DNA of 64,000 bases from Treponema denticola (GCF_024181405.1 NZ_CP051302.1:2666001-2730000), one strand, 5' to 3'; counted from the stretch's first letter, positions 16,483 through 24,946 are shown. The notes: a model not told the origin generated them from the letters alone. Made by a program: numbers and translations.

Positions 16483-18579
16483 TTATTGAATTTCCGGGGT
16501 GATGTTTCCCATACCGATGACCGAAACATCCTTTGGAATCTCAGGGACGGATAAGACCGGAACCATGGGCATTTCGTATTCAAGAAGCCGCTTTATCAAA
16601 AGTCTGCCTTCTTCGGGAACGAGGATAACTGCGATGCCTACAAATTGAGCATTAAAGTTGTTGTATGCATTTTGAACGGCTCGAAGCCATGCTTTTTTCG
16701 ATTCAGTGTCGATTGCAGGTTGAGGGCCGGTCAGGGTATCTATGCGGCTTGCCAAAACGGTTTGGAAAAAGGCTGAATCTACCATAAAAGCCCTCAAGGC
16801 CTTGTCTTCTCCCAGATATTGCTGAACAATTTGTCTGCCTAACCTTTGTCTGACTTTTTCGGCTATTAGATACATGTCCCCTGTTATGCGCCTATAGTCT
16901 GATATGGTTTCAAGAATGGCCGTGGTGTTTCGTATGGAGACATTTTCCCTAAGGAGACACTTAAAGACCGTTTGCAAGTCTCCCAATGTCAGCTTATCGT
17001 TTGACTGAATTTCTTCGACGACGATTGGGTTTAATTTTTTTGCGGAATCCAAGATGTTGCTTACCATCTGTCTTGAAAGGATGTCATCCGCATGTGTTTT
17101 TATAACCTGCGTTAAATGAGTTGCTATGATGGAGGGAGGGTCTATAACCGTATATCCTGCCCTTTCTGCGGCTGCTTGGTTTGATTCGGAAATCCAAATA
17201 GCCGGAAGACCGAAGGCCGGATCTAAGGTAGGTTCGCCGGGGATTTCATCTTGAACATTTCCAGGGTTTACTGCGAGGTATGCACCCATTCTTATCTTTG
17301 ATCTCGCTACCTCGGCCCCCTGTATCGTAATACAATATTCATCGGGAGGGAGGTTCATGGCATCCATCATTCTGATAACCGGCATTACAAGACCCGTTTC
17401 GAGAGCTATTTCTTTTCTTATGCGTTTAACTCGCGGAACGAGGTCTGAGCCTCTTTTTTCATCGACCAAGGGAATAAGGCCGTATCCGAATTGTAAGGAT
17501 AGATCGTCGTATGGGCTTACAGCCTTGGTATCGTCGGTTTCAGTTTTTGCCGCTTTTTCCGATGCGGCTTGGGCTTCTTTTGCAGCCTGTTCTTTTTGAG
17601 CCCTTGTTACCTTTGTTGTCTGCAGCCTCCAGCCTAAAAAAGCAAGGCTTAATGCAATGAGTATTAAGATTATTGACGGGAAACCGGGTAAAACTGCCAT
17701 CACAGTCAAGGTAATAGCTGCTATGTAATAAACAGTCGAATTGCGTGCAAATTGGTCCGTGATGTCTTTTCCGAAAGAGCCCGTTGAAGCTGAGCGGGTT
17801 ACTACAAGACCTGTTGCAACCGATATAAAAAGAGAAGGAAGCTGAGCTAAAAGTCCGTCCCCTATTGTAAACCTTGTGTACATCTGCATAGCTTTAGTGA
17901 ATTCTTCTTGTCTAAATACTATACCGACGATTAAGCCGGCTACAATATTTAAAACCGTTATAAAGATTCCTATTTTTACGTTTCCCGAAACGAATTTACT
18001 CGCACCATCCATAGCTCCGTAAAAGTCTGTAGACCTTTGTAATTCTTCCTTTTTCTTTCGGGCTTCGGCATCCGTGATAATACCGGCATTGTACTCTGCC
18101 TCTATAGACATACTTCTGGTATTCATAAAGTCTAAGGCAAAACGGGCTGCAACCTCGGCAATTCTTGTTGCTCCCTTTGTGATTACAAAGGCTTGAACGG
18201 CAATCAAAATGATAAAAACTACAAAACCTATTACCAAGCCTTGATTTCCTGTAGAGCCGATAACAAATTGACTGAAGGCTGCGATCATCTTTCCGTTAAA
18301 TTTTTCTCCATATGTTAGAATAAGCCTTGTAGATGAAACGTTTAGGGCAAGGCCGAATATGGTGGAGACTAAAAGCAGTGAAGGAAAAACCGTAAACTCC
18401 GTAGGCTTATCTACAAATAAGACTATGAGCAATATTATCAAACTGAATATAAGATTCAGTGCCATAAAAAAGTCCAAAAGAGCTGTAGGCAGAGGAATAA
18501 TAATCACAAATATTACCATGATAGCTCCAATAGCTACCAAGGCATTCGGTACTTCTTTAAAAAATCTGTTTTCGGCCAT
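16483..18579 (-). CDS. flhA: Flagellar biosynthesis protein FlhA
   Basis: 698 residues, the usual FlhA length. The N-terminal half has about eight membrane segments. The cytoplasmic loop contains the family signature region with TRSMSIEAEYNAGIITDAEA. The C-terminal half is the soluble export-gate domain (nonameric ring in homologues) that receives chaperone-substrate complexes. It begins 8 bp after flhB, so the two are translationally close. It works with FlhB, FliP, FliQ and FliR at the base of the periplasmic flagellar motor. Confidence 0.96.
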   Translation of the reverse strand: MAENRFFKEVPNALVAIGAIMVIFVIIIPLPTALLDFFMALNLIFSLIILLIVLFVDKPTEFTVFPSLLLVSTIFGLALNVSSTRLILTYGEKFNGKMIAAFSQFVIGSTGNQGLVIGFVVFIILIAVQAFVITKGATRIAEVAARFALDFMNTRSMSIEAEYNAGIITDAEARKKKEELQRSTDFYGAMDGASKFVSGNVKIGIFITVLNIVAGLIVGIVFRQEEFTKAMQMYTRFTIGDGLLAQLPSLFISVATGLVVTRSASTGSFGKDITDQFARNSTVYYIAAITLTVMAVLPGFPSIILILIALSLAFLGWRLQTTKVTRAQKEQAAKEAQAASEKAAKTETDDTKAVSPYDDLSLQFGYGLIPLVDEKRGSDLVPRVKRIRKEIALETGLVMPVIRMMDAMNLPPDEYCITIQGAEVARSKIRMGAYLAVNPGNVQDEIPGEPTLDPAFGLPAIWISESNQAAAERAGYTVIDPPSIIATHLTQVIKTHADDILSRQMVSNILDSAKKLNPIVVEEIQSNDKLTLGDLQTVFKCLLRENVSIRNTTAILETISDYRRITGDMYLIAEKVRQRLGRQIVQQYLGEDKALRAFMVDSAFFQTVLASRIDTLTGPQPAIDTESKKAWLRAVQNAYNNFNAQFVGIAVILVPEEGRLLIKRLLEYEMPMVPVLSVPEIPKDVSVIGMGNITPEIQ

Positions 18580-18587
18580 TTATCGTT

Positions 18588-19760
18588 TTACCTCCATCTT
18601 TTCCTTAACATTTCTTTTTCTTTCATCGAGTAAATTTTTAAGAAAATAATCGAAAGCGATTTATAATACTCGCTTGGAATTATCTGTCCTAAATCTACGT
18701 TAGCGTAAAGGGCTCGGGCTAGGGGAATATTTTCAATCGTAGGAATATTGTTTTCCCGGGCAATTCTTTTTATGTTTTGGGCTGTTGCATCAACTCCCTT
18801 CGATATAACCATAGGAGCAGGCATAACGCCTTGTTTCCATTGAAGAGCGACAGCATAATGGGTAGGGTTTGTAATAACGACATCGGCATCCGGAACGTTT
18901 TTTATACCGGTTTTTTGCAAGATTGCCTGCATCTGTCTGTTTATTTGGGCCTTTACCATCGGGTCGCCTTCCAATTCTTTATACTCATCTGTTACTTCCG
19001 TTTTTGACATTTTTAAAGATTCCGAAAACTGCCGTTTTTGAAAAAAGTAGTCGGGAATACTTAAAAGAACTAATGCGACTGCGGCGTAGACCAATATTTG
19101 CGCCGCCGTTTTTGCTATAAAAATTATCGAATTGGGAAAATCGGATTGAAGCAGGGCTATCATCTTTGTAATATTGTTTTTTATAACAAGATATCCTATA
19201 AAGCCTATAATGACAACCTTAAAAAGCGATTTGGCTAAATTAAAAAGCCCCTCGGCAGAAAATAGAGCTCTTTTAAAGAACCTCGCAAAATTGGGTGTAA
19301 CTCTTTTAAAATCGGGCTGAATAGGTTTTGTCGAAAATAAAAAGCCTCTGTTTTGAATAATATTTCCCAACACTCCTGAAATTAGGGCTACCCCCGTTAT
19401 CGGGAAAACCGTTTTAAAAAAATATAAAACAAAAATCCTGAACCAAGTTCCGTTTACAACATCTTCTGTTGTGCAGCGTTCAAAAAAGAAGGCGATGACC
19501 TGCATTAAAGATTTAAATATGTAGGGCCCCATTATTATAAGGCTGATTACGGGAAGCAGCACAACCATTGCAGCATTTAAGTCCTGACTTTTTGCAACCC
19601 TTCCTTCTTCCCGGGCCTTGCGTATCTTATATTCGGTCGGGTCTTCCGTTCTGCCTTCATCTTCGGCAGCGAACCACTGCAAGCCTATCGTTTTATTAAG
19701 GAGCAGCTCTTCTTGAGAAAAATATTTTTGGTAAAGGATGGACGATTTCCCTGATATCAT
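18588..19760 (-). CDS. flhB: Flagellar export switch protein FlhB
   Basis: 390 residues. Four membrane segments are followed by the cytoplasmic autocleavage domain with NPTH at residues 298-301 (VVITNPTHYAVAL). Cleavage between Asn and Pro switches substrate specificity from hook to filament proteins in homologues. The N-terminal part has EDEGRTEDPTEYKIRKAREEG, the conserved FlhB entry motif, preceded here by about 30 extra residues. The start overlaps the fliR stop by 4 bp. A start further inside, nearer to the conserved motif, is possible. Confidence 0.95.
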   Translation of the reverse strand: MISGKSSILYQKYFSQEELLLNKTIGLQWFAAEDEGRTEDPTEYKIRKAREEGRVAKSQDLNAAMVVLLPVISLIIMGPYIFKSLMQVIAFFFERCTTEDVVNGTWFRIFVLYFFKTVFPITGVALISGVLGNIIQNRGFLFSTKPIQPDFKRVTPNFARFFKRALFSAEGLFNLAKSLFKVVIIGFIGYLVIKNNITKMIALLQSDFPNSIIFIAKTAAQILVYAAVALVLLSIPDYFFQKRQFSESLKMSKTEVTDEYKELEGDPMVKAQINRQMQAILQKTGIKNVPDADVVITNPTHYAVALQWKQGVMPAPMVISKGVDATAQNIKRIARENNIPTIENIPLARALYANVDLGQIIPSEYYKSLSIIFLKIYSMKEKEMLRKRWR

Positions 19761-20551
19761 TTAGTACCCCCTAAGCTGTCTAAAAGCCGCCAAAAATCCG
19801 AAAAGCCTTTTTCCAAAATAATTTCAAAGGTGTTTATAAAAAAAGGCAGAGCAATGGCTAAAATAAAAAAGGCTGTTAAAATAGTAATGGGGAAGCCTTC
19901 CGATAAAAGGTTCATCTGAGGGGCTGCCTTTGTTAAAAGCCCCATTGTTATGTGAATTAAGATTAGGGTTCCCATGACCGGTAGTGCAATTATCATTGCG
20001 TTTAAAAAAAGATTTCCAACTGCTCCTAAAAGATAGGTCGAAAGCTCCTTCTGCCTTTCTAAAAACAAAAAGCAGTTTACATGCTCAATGCTCTTCATTA
20101 TTCCGCCTAAAAAAATACGTTGGAAACCGTTTATGCGTAAAAAGATAAGGACTGCAATAAAGTTAAAATATTGACCTATGAGGGGATTTTCAACTTGAGC
20201 TAGGGCATCAAAAACTCCTGATGCCCCGAAGCCCATCTGGAACGAAAAAAACTGTCCCGCCGTGCTGAAGGTAGAAAATAAAATGCTTATAAAAAAACCG
20301 GTTAAAACACCGATAAGTCCTTCTCCAAGAAGTAAAAGAAGATACTCAAGACTGAAGGCGTTTAGATTTCCGAAGTTGGGATAGGCATAGGGGGTTACCA
20401 TAAATGCAGTTAAGCCCGCAAGAGCAACCTTTGCAATTCGTGAAACATTGCGCATAGACATTAGAGGGGATGTCATTAATATGGCAAAAATTCGGACAGC
20501 TGCGAGTAAAAAAATGGGTTCTTTACTTAGGATAAAATCGAAGGGCTGCAT
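19757..20551 (-). CDS. fliR: Flagellar export apparatus protein FliR
   Basis: 264 residues with about six membrane segments. The family block near the start reads LLAAVRIFAILMTSPLMSMRNV, and the protein has the typical length. FliR forms the FliP5-FliQ4-FliR1 export channel. Its stop overlaps the flhB start by 4 bp and it follows fliQ by 18 bp. No fliP gene is adjacent, unlike in many spirochete operons. Confidence 0.93.
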   Translation of the reverse strand: MQPFDFILSKEPIFLLAAVRIFAILMTSPLMSMRNVSRIAKVALAGLTAFMVTPYAYPNFGNLNAFSLEYLLLLLGEGLIGVLTGFFISILFSTFSTAGQFFSFQMGFGASGVFDALAQVENPLIGQYFNFIAVLIFLRINGFQRIFLGGIMKSIEHVNCFLFLERQKELSTYLLGAVGNLFLNAMIIALPVMGTLILIHITMGLLTKAAPQMNLLSEGFPITILTAFFILAIALPFFINTFEIILEKGFSDFWRLLDSLGGTK

Positions 20552-20569
20552 TTATTTATAGAATGCCCC

Positions 20570-20839
20570 TTATCTTACCAATTGCGGAATTAAATTCATT
20601 AAAGAAACAAAATATTCCCTTAACACCGTAATCATCCAAGTTGCCAAAAGAGCAATCATTCCTAAAATAGTTAAAATTTTAGGAACAAAGGTCAGCGTCT
20701 GTTCCTGTATAGAGGTAGTCGCCTGAAAGATTGCAACAATTAAGCCTACTAAAAGAGCTGCAACTAAGATGGGTGCCGAAAGCATCAGTATGATACCTAT
20801 ACCTTCACGCATTAAAGTAACTATAGTACCTGTAGTCAT
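20570..20839 (-). CDS. fliQ: Flagellar export apparatus protein FliQ
   Basis: 89 residues, exactly the usual FliQ length, starting MTTGTIVTLMREG. Two membrane segments flank the conserved IFQATTSIQEQTLTFVPKI. An upstream in-frame ATG at 20851 is rejected because its own GAGGGG codons form the ribosome site for the ATG at 20839. The gene heads the fliQ-fliR-flhB-flhA cluster behind a good sigma-70 promoter. Confidence 0.94.
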   Translation of the reverse strand: MTTGTIVTLMREGIGIILMLSAPILVAALLVGLIVAIFQATTSIQEQTLTFVPKILTILGMIALLATWMITVLREYFVSLMNLIPQLVR

Positions 20840-20872
20840 AGTCCCCTCCATAATGACCTAGGGTTTTCTGTC

Positions 20873-20901
20873 ATTATAAACAAAAATGCTATATTTTGCA
20901 A
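20873..20901 (-). promoter_or_regulatory. Promoter of the fliQ operon
   Basis: On the minus strand, a -35 TTGCAA (20901-20896) and a consensus -10 TATAAT (20878-20873) are separated by 17 bp. The site overlaps an extended -10 element facing the other way (TGCTATATT, 20887-20895) that could drive the divergent gene at 20934, so the two may compete. Confidence 0.75.
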
Positions 20902-20933
20902 GGCAGCAATTAAAATTCAAGTTTAAAAAAAAT

Positions 20934-22121
20934 ATGCCGAAAATTTATTCTGTAGAGGAATTTGAAAAGATGGCAGATTTTGTATTTAAACTTTCATCAA
21001 AGGTTATTTTAGGTAACTATTCTCTTGCCCGCATCGGTGAAGAAGTCGTAAAATTCGGGAATAATTTTATGTTTGTGGTTGACCCTTTTTTTGAAGATAT
21101 GGGTTTAGTCGATAAGGTTCGAAAATCTCTTGAAGAAAAAAATATCTCCCTTTTTGTGTTTAACGGTTTTGAGCAGACCGCCGATTCTGAGGTTATAGAA
21201 AGAGCTCTTTCATTAGCCAGAGGAGCCCATATAAGAGGCGTAATTGCCTGCGGAGATATGACTGCATGTGCCATAGGGAGGGCTATTGCCGCTCTTTATA
21301 ATGAGGATAAACCCGTATACAGATATATTGAAGGAGAACCTATCACGGCAGAGTCCTTACCTCTTATTCAAGTTCCTACGACATGCTGTGATCCGTTTTT
21401 ATTTGGGAATTCCAGTTTTATTGTAGATTCCAGAAATAGAACCGTAAACCTATTAAAGATAAAAGAAGATTTATGCGACCTTGTAATTTTTGATTCAAAT
21501 ACATATGCAGGTCTTGCGCCCAATGCAATGACTTCAATGATTTTTGCAGGTTTATGTTCTACCTTTGAAGCCTATGTTTCGACAAGGGGAAGCTTTTTTT
21601 CGGAAACTATCTTGGGAAAAGCTGTGGAAATATTTTTAATTTCCCTTGATCCTCAGCATGAAAAACTTGTCGGAATGCCCAGAGAAGAACTTGTGGCTCA
21701 AGCTGCTTGTCTTTCCGCTATCGGAATTGCGGCTTCCGCACCCGGACTTGGAACAGCTATAGCTCTTGCTGCGGGAGGAAGATATAGAATTTCAAAATCC
21801 CTTATTGCGACGATTTTACTTCCTCATGTCATTAATGATGCGATTTCTTCAAGCCTTTCAAAGACCGTTGCCGTAGCGAGAATGTTGGGTGAAACCATGC
21901 TTGAAGGCGGAGATGCTGCCGAAGTTGCAAAACGCGGCGTTGAGGAAATTAGAAGAAGGCTTGCTGAAGCTAATTTGCCCATACGGTTAAAAGATATAGA
22001 TTTAACTATCGAATCTCTTGTTCCTGTTGCAGAAGATGCCGCCCGCTTAAGTTTTATGAACTATAGCCCAAGGCCGCTTGCAAATCACGATATTTTTGAA
22101 ATTATAAAACAGGCTTTCTAA
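20934..22121 (+). CDS. Alcohol-dehydrogenase-fold protein lacking the usual iron ligands
   Basis: 395 residues from an ATG at 20934; an earlier in-frame ATG at 20886 lies inside the promoter region. The overall pattern is that of iron-containing alcohol dehydrogenases and glycerol or dehydroquinate relatives: PLIQVPTTCCDPFLFG, SMIFAGLCSTFEAYVS, then GLGTAIALAAGGRYRISKS and ILLPHVINDA. The metal-binding positions appear replaced: the usual GMDALTHAIEAY is GLCSTFEAY, the AMAH histidine is Leu, and IPHG is ISKS. The nucleotide motif GGGS is ACGDMT. It is divergent from fliQ and 1 bp from the methyltransferase gene downstream. Enzymatic activity is doubtful. Confidence 0.65.
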   Translation: MPKIYSVEEFEKMADFVFKLSSKVILGNYSLARIGEEVVKFGNNFMFVVDPFFEDMGLVDKVRKSLEEKNISLFVFNGFEQTADSEVIERALSLARGAHIRGVIACGDMTACAIGRAIAALYNEDKPVYRYIEGEPITAESLPLIQVPTTCCDPFLFGNSSFIVDSRNRTVNLLKIKEDLCDLVIFDSNTYAGLAPNAMTSMIFAGLCSTFEAYVSTRGSFFSETILGKAVEIFLISLDPQHEKLVGMPREELVAQAACLSAIGIAASAPGLGTAIALAAGGRYRISKSLIATILLPHVINDAISSSLSKTVAVARMLGETMLEGGDAAEVAKRGVEEIRRRLAEANLPIRLKDIDLTIESLVPVAEDAARLSFMNYSPRPLANHDIFEIIKQAF

Positions 22122-22122
22122 G

Positions 22123-22911
22123 ATGCCTGAAATTTTTAAGCTTTATAATTTACCACAAAAACAAAGATGCCGTAAAATATTGAGGATATTGGAATCAGCT
22201 GAAGTTGCTCTTGTTCAAAATAAGGCAGACGAATTTTTGGATGTCTTTTATCTGCGTTCTCTTTTAAAAATTATTTTAGACGATTTGGATTCCCCCTCTG
22301 TCTTAAAAGTTCAAAATTGGATTGAAGACCCTCAAGAAAAAGATAAAAGAAAGATTATCAATTTTGTCAGGTACGAGCTTTATAAAAAACTTGATACAAC
22401 ACCTGCCGAGTGGGATTTGATTTTGCCTAACTCCTCTGCCGATGAAATTGCAAATTTCAGGCGGACTTTTTTTGAAGGGGTTTATGTCTATGCCGAAGAT
22501 ATCCGCACGCCTTTTAACATAGGCTCGATTTTTAGAACGGCAGAATCTTTCGGGGTAGAAAAAGTTTTTTTGTCTCATGATTGTGTTTCCCCTGAAAGTC
22601 CCAAGGCTAAAAGAACGGCGATGGGATGTACCGAATATCTCCCGTGGGAGAGGGCCGATCTTGAGAGCCTTCCCGATCTTCCGCTGATTGTACTTGAAAC
22701 GGGCGGTACCGATATTTCAAAGTTCGATTTCCCCAAAAAAGGAATTGTCGTTATCGGCTCGGAGGAATTGGGGGTCAGCCCCGAAGCCGTAAAAAAAGCC
22801 CAAGGACGGGTTATCACAATTCCTATGTACGGAATAAAGGCCTCGATAAACGTAAGCGTTGCCTTCGGTATCTGTATGCAAAAATGGTGTGAGTCTCTTA
22901 CAGCCGATTAA
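22123..22911 (+). CDS. SpoU/TrmH family RNA methyltransferase
   Basis: 262 residues. The C-terminal catalytic domain has the three SPOUT motifs: DIRTPFNIGSIFRTAESFGV, GIVVIGSEELGVSPE and IPMYGIKASINVSVAFGI. It belongs to the trefoil-knot 2'-O-ribose methyltransferases that use S-adenosylmethionine on rRNA or tRNA. The N-terminal 120 residues are helical and not recognised; they may bind RNA. The gene starts just after the stop of the dehydrogenase-like gene, so the two are cotranscribed. The RNA target cannot be assigned. Confidence 0.87.
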   Translation: MPEIFKLYNLPQKQRCRKILRILESAEVALVQNKADEFLDVFYLRSLLKIILDDLDSPSVLKVQNWIEDPQEKDKRKIINFVRYELYKKLDTTPAEWDLILPNSSADEIANFRRTFFEGVYVYAEDIRTPFNIGSIFRTAESFGVEKVFLSHDCVSPESPKAKRTAMGCTEYLPWERADLESLPDLPLIVLETGGTDISKFDFPKKGIVVIGSEELGVSPEAVKKAQGRVITIPMYGIKASINVSVAFGICMQKWCESLTAD

Positions 22912-23031
22912 ATTAAAAGGAAACCGTAAAGAACGCTAAGGAAAATTCGGAAATGGAGCATAAATTCAACGCTTTGTATCTTTGTGGATAAATAATAAAT
23001 AAAATTTAATTTTTTAAAATTTTACTATTTA

Positions 23032-23799
23032 TTGCAAACTCTTCATACAATAATTATGAAAGGGGAGGAATTTTCTCTTTTAAATAATTTTATTGGAGTC
23101 TTAGACTTAAAATTACGCCTAAAAAACAACACAATTATCGACATCGAAATTCAAAACAGATGGAATAGCGAGTTTGTTCAAAGAACAATTTTTTACTGGG
23201 CTAAAATGTATACGGAAAACTTGAAAACGGGCGAAGTATATACAAAACTGCCCAGATGTATTACAATAAATATAGTGGGTGAAGGCTTTGATTTGAATTC
23301 GCTTATCCATAGTGAATACAATGTAGTAGAAAAACACATAAACGACAGGCTTTCCGATGAGCTTGAAATTCACTTTTTAAACTTAGCCAAAATTAAAGAA
23401 CAACAAGAAAACATTGAGCAGGACGAGAAGAAAAAGAAACTTTACAACTGGTTGAAATTTATTGAAACTGATGATGGGGAGGTGAGGAATATGTTAGCAG
23501 AAAACTCTGAAATGATGGCAAAAGCCAATACAACAATAAACATAATGGAAATGAGTCCAAAAGAGAAGTGGCTCTATGAAAACCGAATGAAATACGAACA
23601 CGACAAGGCCTCTTGGAAACATGTGGGTTATCAAGAAGGAATATTGCAGGGAGAAATAAATGGCAGAAAAGAAGGCATTAAACAAGGAGCCTACCAAACT
23701 AAACTTGAAACAGCAAGAAATTTATTCCGCTTAGGGTTATCGATTGAGAATATAGCAGAAGCTACCGGCCTCAGCAAAGAAGAAGTGCAAAGCATTTGA
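23032..23799 (+). pseudogene. Rpn/PD-(D/E)XK nuclease family transposase-like protein, 5'-truncated
   Basis: The visible frame (TTG at 23032) lacks roughly the first 60 residues of full-length Rpn proteins. It still has the central DIEIQNRW nuclease strand (E and Q of the PD-(D/E)XK core) and the helical middle. The C-terminus carries the usual repeated Gly/Glu/Lys segment (EGILQGEINGRKEGIKQG) and a small DNA-binding-like end (LGLSIENIAEATGLSKEEV). The sequence just upstream (22912-23031) is AT-rich and contains no start in frame with a ribosome site. Family members promote RecA-independent recombination. It is probably inactive and is followed directly by repeats. Confidence 0.65.
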
Positions 23800-23804
23800 A
23801 CCCA

Positions 23805-23830
23805 CCGCCATCCGTGGCGGACGCATGCGT
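23805..23830. repeat. Compact hairpin plus 10-bp palindrome after the Rpn remnant
   Basis: CCGCCA-TCCG-TGGCGG (23805-23820) is a six-pair GC-rich stem with a tight four-base loop. It is followed at once by the perfect palindrome ACGCATGCGT (23821-23830). It marks the left edge of the repeat array and may act as a terminator or insertion boundary. Confidence 0.5.
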
Positions 23831-24233
23831 ATCGAGTATACGTCGAATACTATTTTTTGTGAAGTAACGCAGTACTGACAGTACTTTTGCAAATAGGCAG
23901 AGTAGATGCAAGGAGATAGCCGAAAATAAAGCGCAGGCGTACTTCCTGTACGTTGAGGACTGTTTTTTGTGGAGTAACGCAGCACTGACAGTACTTTTGC
24001 AAATAGGCAGAGTAGATGCAAGGAGATAGCCGAAAATAAAGCGCAGGCGTACTTCCTGTACGTTGAGGACTGTTTTTTGTGGAGTAACGCAGCACTGACA
24101 GCACTTTTGCAAATAGGCGGAGCAGATGCAAGGAGTTAGGCAAAAAAGTACCGCAGGCGTATCGAGTATACGTCGAGGACACTTTTTTGCCGTGCGACGC
24201 AGCAGATGCCCGCATATTTGCAAAAGCCCTATT
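23826..24233. repeat. Array of 110-bp tandem repeats in the 486-bp gap between genes
   Basis: Three copies begin with AAATAGGC at 23891, 24001 and 24111, with an exact 110-bp period, and a partial copy lies before them. The first two full copies are nearly identical; the last is diverged but complete. Each carries a small apical hairpin: CGTAT/ATACG (23828, 24158) or CGTAC/GTACG (23938, 24048). The long antisense reading frames across this array are repeats of the same sequence and have no start context, so it is treated as non-coding. Confidence 0.85.
24105..24225. repeat. 121-bp nested inverted-repeat element, copy A
   Basis: Three nested stems are visible. The outer is TTTTGCAAATA (24105-24115) with TATTTGCAAAA (24215-24225). 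The middle is GGCAAAAAAGT (24139-24149) with ACTTTTTTGCC (24181-24191). The apical is CGTAT (24158-24162) with ATACG (24168-24172). The same architecture and total length recur at 43391-43511 with different paired bases. The element is the last unit of the tandem array. It may be a structured RNA, a MITE-like element or a REP-like DNA element. Confidence 0.7.
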
Positions 24234-24262
24234 GAAAAACATTTTTTTTAATGCTATCCTAT

Positions 24263-24280
24263 CTCCGCTGATTGCGGAGG
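24263..24280 (+). promoter_or_regulatory. Hairpin that sequesters the ribosome site of the lipoprotein gene
   Basis: CTCCGC (24263-24268) pairs with GCGGAG (24274-24279) across a 5-nt loop, covering the GGAGG site that lies 6 nt before the ATG at 24286. Melting of the stem would be needed for efficient initiation. Confidence 0.45.
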
Positions 24281-24285
24281 TAAAA

Positions 24286-24921
24286 ATGAAAAAAATTAAA
24301 ACTGTTTTTTTTATGACTATTCTTGTATTTATTTTTACAGGGTGTGAACTTTTGGATTCTTTAGCCAAAGAAACCGAAATAATTAAACAGATAAAAGATG
24401 AAGATCTAATGGGGTATACCGTAACATGGCTTATATTTGCGGATGACAGCGATGCCTTAAAATCTGCGGCCTATAAAAAAGCTGCTTCTTATTATAAAAA
24501 GACTTCTGAAAACGCCGGTTTAAAAGATCAATTTCAAATTATAGTTGTTTCCGACGGTATTGAAAAAGCAATTCGTGAGAAGGTAAAGGAAGCCGGTTTT
24601 GATGCTGATTGTTTCCCGCTAAAATGGAACGGCAATGTAAAAAACAAATATAATCCTAACGATAAAAAAAATTATTCCATCTTTTTCGATAAAAAGGGTA
24701 GAGATCTTTTTAGTATGACGGAAGATTGGAAATTCGAAAATTACGGCGGTCTTGCCGATTATTCTCTTGAAGCTGCAGGTTTAAATAATATCAACGAATT
24801 AAAAAATCCTCTCACCTTTTTTAATACCTTAAATAAATTTAAGGAAGACGATATTTTTAAATTTATAAACAATGCCGTTAACTTAAACCTAAAAGATATT
24901 TTAAGATATTTTATAAACTAA
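24286..24921 (+). CDS. Lipoprotein of unknown function
   Basis: 211 residues from the ATG at 24286, chosen for its GGAGG site; the frame is open further upstream into the repeat array. The signal peptide MKKIKTVFFMTILVFIFTGC ends in a lipobox with Cys20. The mature part is charged and soluble, with TVTWLIFADDSDALKSAAYK and a later segment NYSIFFDKKGRDLFSM. The latter resembles a strand-turn pattern of thioredoxin-like folds, but no CxxC is present, so this is only a visual impression. It lies 25 bp before hutI on the same strand and may be read through into it. Confidence 0.65.
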   Translation: MKKIKTVFFMTILVFIFTGCELLDSLAKETEIIKQIKDEDLMGYTVTWLIFADDSDALKSAAYKKAASYYKKTSENAGLKDQFQIIVVSDGIEKAIREKVKEAGFDADCFPLKWNGNVKNKYNPNDKKNYSIFFDKKGRDLFSMTEDWKFENYGGLADYSLEAAGLNNINELKNPLTFFNTLNKFKEDDIFKFINNAVNLNLKDILRYFIN

Positions 24922-24946
24922 TTTTATTTTTTATGGAGGATTCAAT

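Noticed and set aside
23805..24233. CRISPR array in the tandem repeat region.
   Set aside because: The 110-bp unit is repeated as a whole with no unique spacers, and no cas genes are present.
23771..24368. Long minus-strand reading frames across the 110-bp repeats (94-172 codons, Cys- and Arg-rich).
   Set aside because: They are the same repeat translated several times, lack ribosome sites, and the hairpin symmetry explains the sequence better than coding does.
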